Positions 4,447 to 6,037 of a DNA stretch of 6,037 nt are shown here, piece by piece. Below the pieces are notes generated by a model that worked only from the letters and a program-made list of their open reading frames with translations, ran no database searches and was not told the DNA's origin. The stretch covers positions 1-6,037 of the forward strand of contig CAZJJO010000108.1 in the NCBI GenBank assembly GCA_964546375.1, written 5' to 3'. The stretch is from CAYVFM01 sp964546375. Its GTDB lineage: Bacteria > Gemmatimonadota > Gemmatimonadetes > Palauibacterales > Palauibacteraceae. The position numbers were made by a program, and so were the translations under genes. Each line of letters opens with the position of its first letter. Position 1 is the stretch's first letter.

Positions 4447-5174
4447 GGGACGATCCACCCCATCAGGAGCGCGACCGCCGACATGGCCACGCTGGTGACG
4501 ACGGCGATGCTGGTCGCCCCCGCCTGCCGGTAGGACTCGGGCAGCAGCTCGACCATCACCAGGTAGATGAGCATCCCGGCGGCCAGGCCCAGCGCCCAGG
4601 GCAGGACGCCCGGCGCCGCCCCGATGACCGCCCAGGCGGCCACGCCGACGAGGGCCTGCGGCAGGTTGACGGCGACCGCCGTGAGGGCGGCCGTGGGGAG
4701 CCCGACCCCCCGGGCCCGCTGGACGGAGGCCAGGACCGTCGCCTCGGGCACGTTGTGGACGGCCATGGTGGCCGCCGTGAAGAGCCCGAAGGGCGCGGAG
4801 ACGGCCATGGCGGTCCCGATGGCGACGCCCTCGGCGCCGGCGTGGAGCGTCTGCACCAGGCCGACCCGGTAGGGATGGGCCGGATCGACGTCCTCCAGCC
4901 GGCTCAGCTCCAGGTCCTCGGTGCCGGAGACCCGGTGCAGGCCCGCCACCAGGAGGAGGCCCGCCGCCGCCCCGGCCGCCGCCGGCCCGGCCTCCACCTC
5001 CTCCACCACCCCCAGGGTGAAGGCCACGCCGAGCATCAGGCCGGCGGCCAGCGCGTTGGCCCAGCCCAGGCGCCGTCGCCGCGGCGTGCGGCCGCCGAGC
5101 AGGGGGACGACGCCGAGGGCCGCCGCGAGGGCGGCCCCCGAGCCCGCGGCCAGGACGGTCAGGGTGGTCGACAG
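4443..5174 (-). CDS. ZIP-family metal transporter, first of a tandem pair, apparent CTG start
   Basis: This is a ZIP-family inner-membrane metal transporter of 243 residues. The first ATG in frame (5036-5034) lies in the middle of TM2 and would delete TM1 and half of TM2. No ATG, GTG or TTG in frame lies between the upstream gene's stop and that point. CTG 5174-5172 has a perfect GAGGAG 6 nt before it and gives SD spacing, full length and the missing helix (LTVLAAGSGAALAAALGVVP, then basic RTPRRRR, then TM2). Metal-site residues are H111-AGAE115-G (TM4), H140-NVPE144-A (TM5, Ala where Gly is usual), LPQ173-A (TM6) and E209-LLPE213, at the same numbers as in the neighbour. The TM3-TM4 loop (about 80-103) is acidic with two His. 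It starts 37 nt after the orphan gene and overlaps the next ZIP gene by 4 nt. Stop is TGA 4445-4443. Confidence 0.9.
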   Translation of the reverse strand: MSTTLTVLAAGSGAALAAALGVVPLLGGRTPRRRRLGWANALAAGLMLGVAFTLGVVEEVEAGPAAAGAAAGLLLVAGLHRVSGTEDLELSRLEDVDPAHPYRVGLVQTLHAGAEGVAIGTAMAVSAPFGLFTAATMAVHNVPEATVLASVQRARGVGLPTAALTAVAVNLPQALVGVAAWAVIGAAPGVLPWALGLAAGMLIYLVMVELLPESYRQAGATSIAVVTSVAMSAVALLMGWIVP

Positions 5175-5186
5175 GGCCGGCTCCTC
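5172..5186 (-). promoter_or_regulatory. Ribosome site and CTG start of the first ZIP gene
   Basis: GAGGAG (5186-5181), six nt CCGGCC, then CTG (5174-5172). This is the strongest Shine-Dalgarno in the operon, and it points at a CTG with no alternative standard start codon nearby in frame. A sequencing error creating CTG from GTG or ATG cannot be excluded. Confidence 0.65.
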
Positions 5187-5211
5187 GCGGGGGTGGGGTC
5201 GGGAGGAGCCG

Positions 5212-5814
5212 TCAGCCGCGGCGGGCCCGGAACCGGCGCCAGGGCAGCCGCCGGGCCGGATCGCCCCCGCTCCCGGACCGTCGGGTCCGGGTCACCACGG
5301 GCGGCGGGTCGGGGGCCAGCAGGCCCCGGCCGGTGGGATCGAGGAAGCCCCGCCGCTCGGCGTCGGCGGCGCTGAGGACGCGGAAGCGCTCGTCGGGCGC
5401 CCCGTGCCGGAGCGCCTCGCCCAGGTCCGACAGGTAGGATCGGTGGCGCTCCCGCAGCCAGGCCGAGATGCGGTCCAGCTCGCGGCGGACGAAGGGCGGC
5501 GGCCCGTCGGCCTCCGGGCCGGGCTCCTCCCCGGTCTCCAGGGCCCCGGAGCGGCGCAGGTAGGCTCGGGGCACCGCCCAGCGCGGATCGCCCCGGCCCA
5601 GCAGGCCGCTGGCCTCGTCCAGGTAGGCCACGGCCAGCAGGCGCGAGAGGCTCGCCGGGTCGGCGTGCGCTCGGCCGGCGACCAGCATCCAGTGGTAGCT
5701 GTCGGCCGCGGCGTGCTTGGCGATGAGACCCACGGTCCGGGGGGAGGGCGGCTGGAGCCGCAGCAGCACGAGCTCGAAGCGGCGGCCGGTGCCGGCCGAG
5801 CGGGGACCGCTCAC
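5212..5814 (-). CDS. Orphan protein of 200 aa heading the ZIP operon
   Basis: Start is GTG 5814-5812, the only standard start after an in-frame stop upstream, and stop is TGA 5214-5212. No family is recognised. It looks soluble and cytoplasmic. A first part (13-75) is Leu/Ala-rich and helical (FELVLLRLQPPSPRTVGLIA, then DSYHWMLVAGRAHADPASLS), a middle part contains RELDRISAWLRERHRSYLSD, and a basic Arg-rich tail ends in RRLPWRRFRARRG. His residues are scattered (34, 41, 50) but form no recognised metal motif. No good Shine-Dalgarno precedes the GTG. The GTG overlaps the stop of a 37-codon ORF (5924-5811) as GTGA, so coupling is possible. It is 37 nt upstream of the first ZIP gene, with which it is almost surely co-transcribed. 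An accessory or regulatory link to metal uptake is inference from position only. Confidence 0.7.
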   Translation of the reverse strand: MSGPRSAGTGRRFELVLLRLQPPSPRTVGLIAKHAAADSYHWMLVAGRAHADPASLSRLLAVAYLDEASGLLGRGDPRWAVPRAYLRRSGALETGEEPGPEADGPPPFVRRELDRISAWLRERHRSYLSDLGEALRHGAPDERFRVLSAADAERRGFLDPTGRGLLAPDPPPVVTRTRRSGSGGDPARRLPWRRFRARRG

Positions 5815-5924
5815 GGGCGGGCCGGGGCTCGGAAGCGCGCCGTGGGCCGGCTCACCGGCCGCCCTCCCGCCGCGCGGGGCGCGCCGTGGGTCGCAGGGGC
5901 CGCGTCGCTCGGTTCGTGATGCAT
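5811..5924 (-). CDS. Possible 37-residue leader ORF of the ZIP operon
   Basis: ATG 5924-5922 begins MHHEPSDAAPATHGAP, and the frame ends at TGA 5813-5811, overlapping the GTG of the 200-residue gene as GTGA. It starts with two His codons, a third His follows at 13, and the rest is Ala/Arg/Pro-rich. No Shine-Dalgarno precedes it; the ATG lies about 12 nt after the candidate -10, so leaderless translation would be needed. It may be a leader peptide or chance. Confidence 0.2.
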   Translation of the reverse strand: MHHEPSDAAPATHGAPRAAGGRPVSRPTARFRAPARP

Positions 5925-5935
5925 GGTGTCATGAT

Positions 5936-5966
5936 GCCGTACCCTCCGTCCCCGCGCGAGGGTCAA
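5936..5966 (-). promoter_or_regulatory. Candidate promoter of the ZIP operon
   Basis: TTGACC (5966-5961) is a near-consensus -35 on the minus strand. The best -10 is TACGGC (5941-5936) at a long 19-nt spacing, so the promoter is weak or needs an activator. Directly over the predicted start, TGATGC occurs twice in direct orientation on the plus strand (5917-5922 and 5932-5937, 15 bp apart), a possible regulator site. Nothing else is seen from 5967 to 6037. Confidence 0.3.
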
Positions 5967-6037
5967 TCGGGGGAAGGCCCGGCCCGCGGGACGGAGCGGC
6001 GGGCCGGCCGAGCGGCGGAGGGCGCCTCCCGGGCGGG

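Noticed and set aside
3607..4533. 308-codon plus-strand frame rich in His, Gly and Gln
   Set aside because: It looks like a metal-binding protein but is exactly antisense to the ZIP gene; the composition is a by-product of ZIP codons.
4443..5036. 197-aa ZIP protein starting at ATG 5036
   Set aside because: That ATG lies inside transmembrane helix 2. Upstream codons encode the missing family N-terminus.

Overview
This is a very G+C-rich bacterial window (about three quarters G+C by eye). It carries ordinary chromosomal genes packed into short operons, and all genes except the first lie on the minus strand. I infer an environmental high-GC lineage. Secreted Arg/Gly-rich orphan proteins and an SLC13-type permease would fit Gemmatimonadota or a similar phylum, but nothing here fixes the taxonomy. 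There is no rRNA, tRNA, transposase, CRISPR array or phage gene.

Layout. (1) 1-291, plus strand: the C-terminal end of an SLC13/DASS-type permease. It converges, with only 4 nt between stop codons, on (2) 296-919, minus strand: a signal-anchored or secreted orphan protein with a candidate promoter around 1022-1050. (3) 920-1517: about 600 nt without a convincing long gene. It holds a possible 17-codon ORF with a good Shine-Dalgarno, strong hairpins, and a palindromic, probably bidirectional terminator at 1443-1475. (4) 1518-1721, minus: a cold-shock protein gene with a 90-nt leader. The leader contains a terminator-like hairpin whose loop can pair with the sequence just after the U-tract (an H-type pseudoknot). 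The promoter -10 is covered by a CGAAC-N4-GTTCG palindrome. (5) 1919-3566, minus: a two-gene operon of a small orphan protein and a predicted lipoprotein, driven by a good promoter at 3635-3662. (6) 3721-5814, minus: a three-gene unit of an orphan 200-residue protein and two tandem ZIP-family metal transporters. The first ZIP gene has no ATG, GTG or TTG that fits and appears to start at CTG behind a perfect GAGGAG. (7) 5815-6037: upstream region with a weak promoter candidate.

How parts work together. The two ZIP genes overlap by 4 nt (GTGA). With the starts chosen here their metal-site residues fall at identical positions (H111, E115, H140, E144, Q173, E209, E213), so they are ancient tandem duplicates and may form a heteromeric metal uptake unit. 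The cold-shock gene is the most interesting regulatory locus. A possible SOS-like operator sits on the promoter, and a leader RNA is able to switch between a terminator and a pseudoknot, upstream of a gene whose product family is known to melt RNA hairpins.
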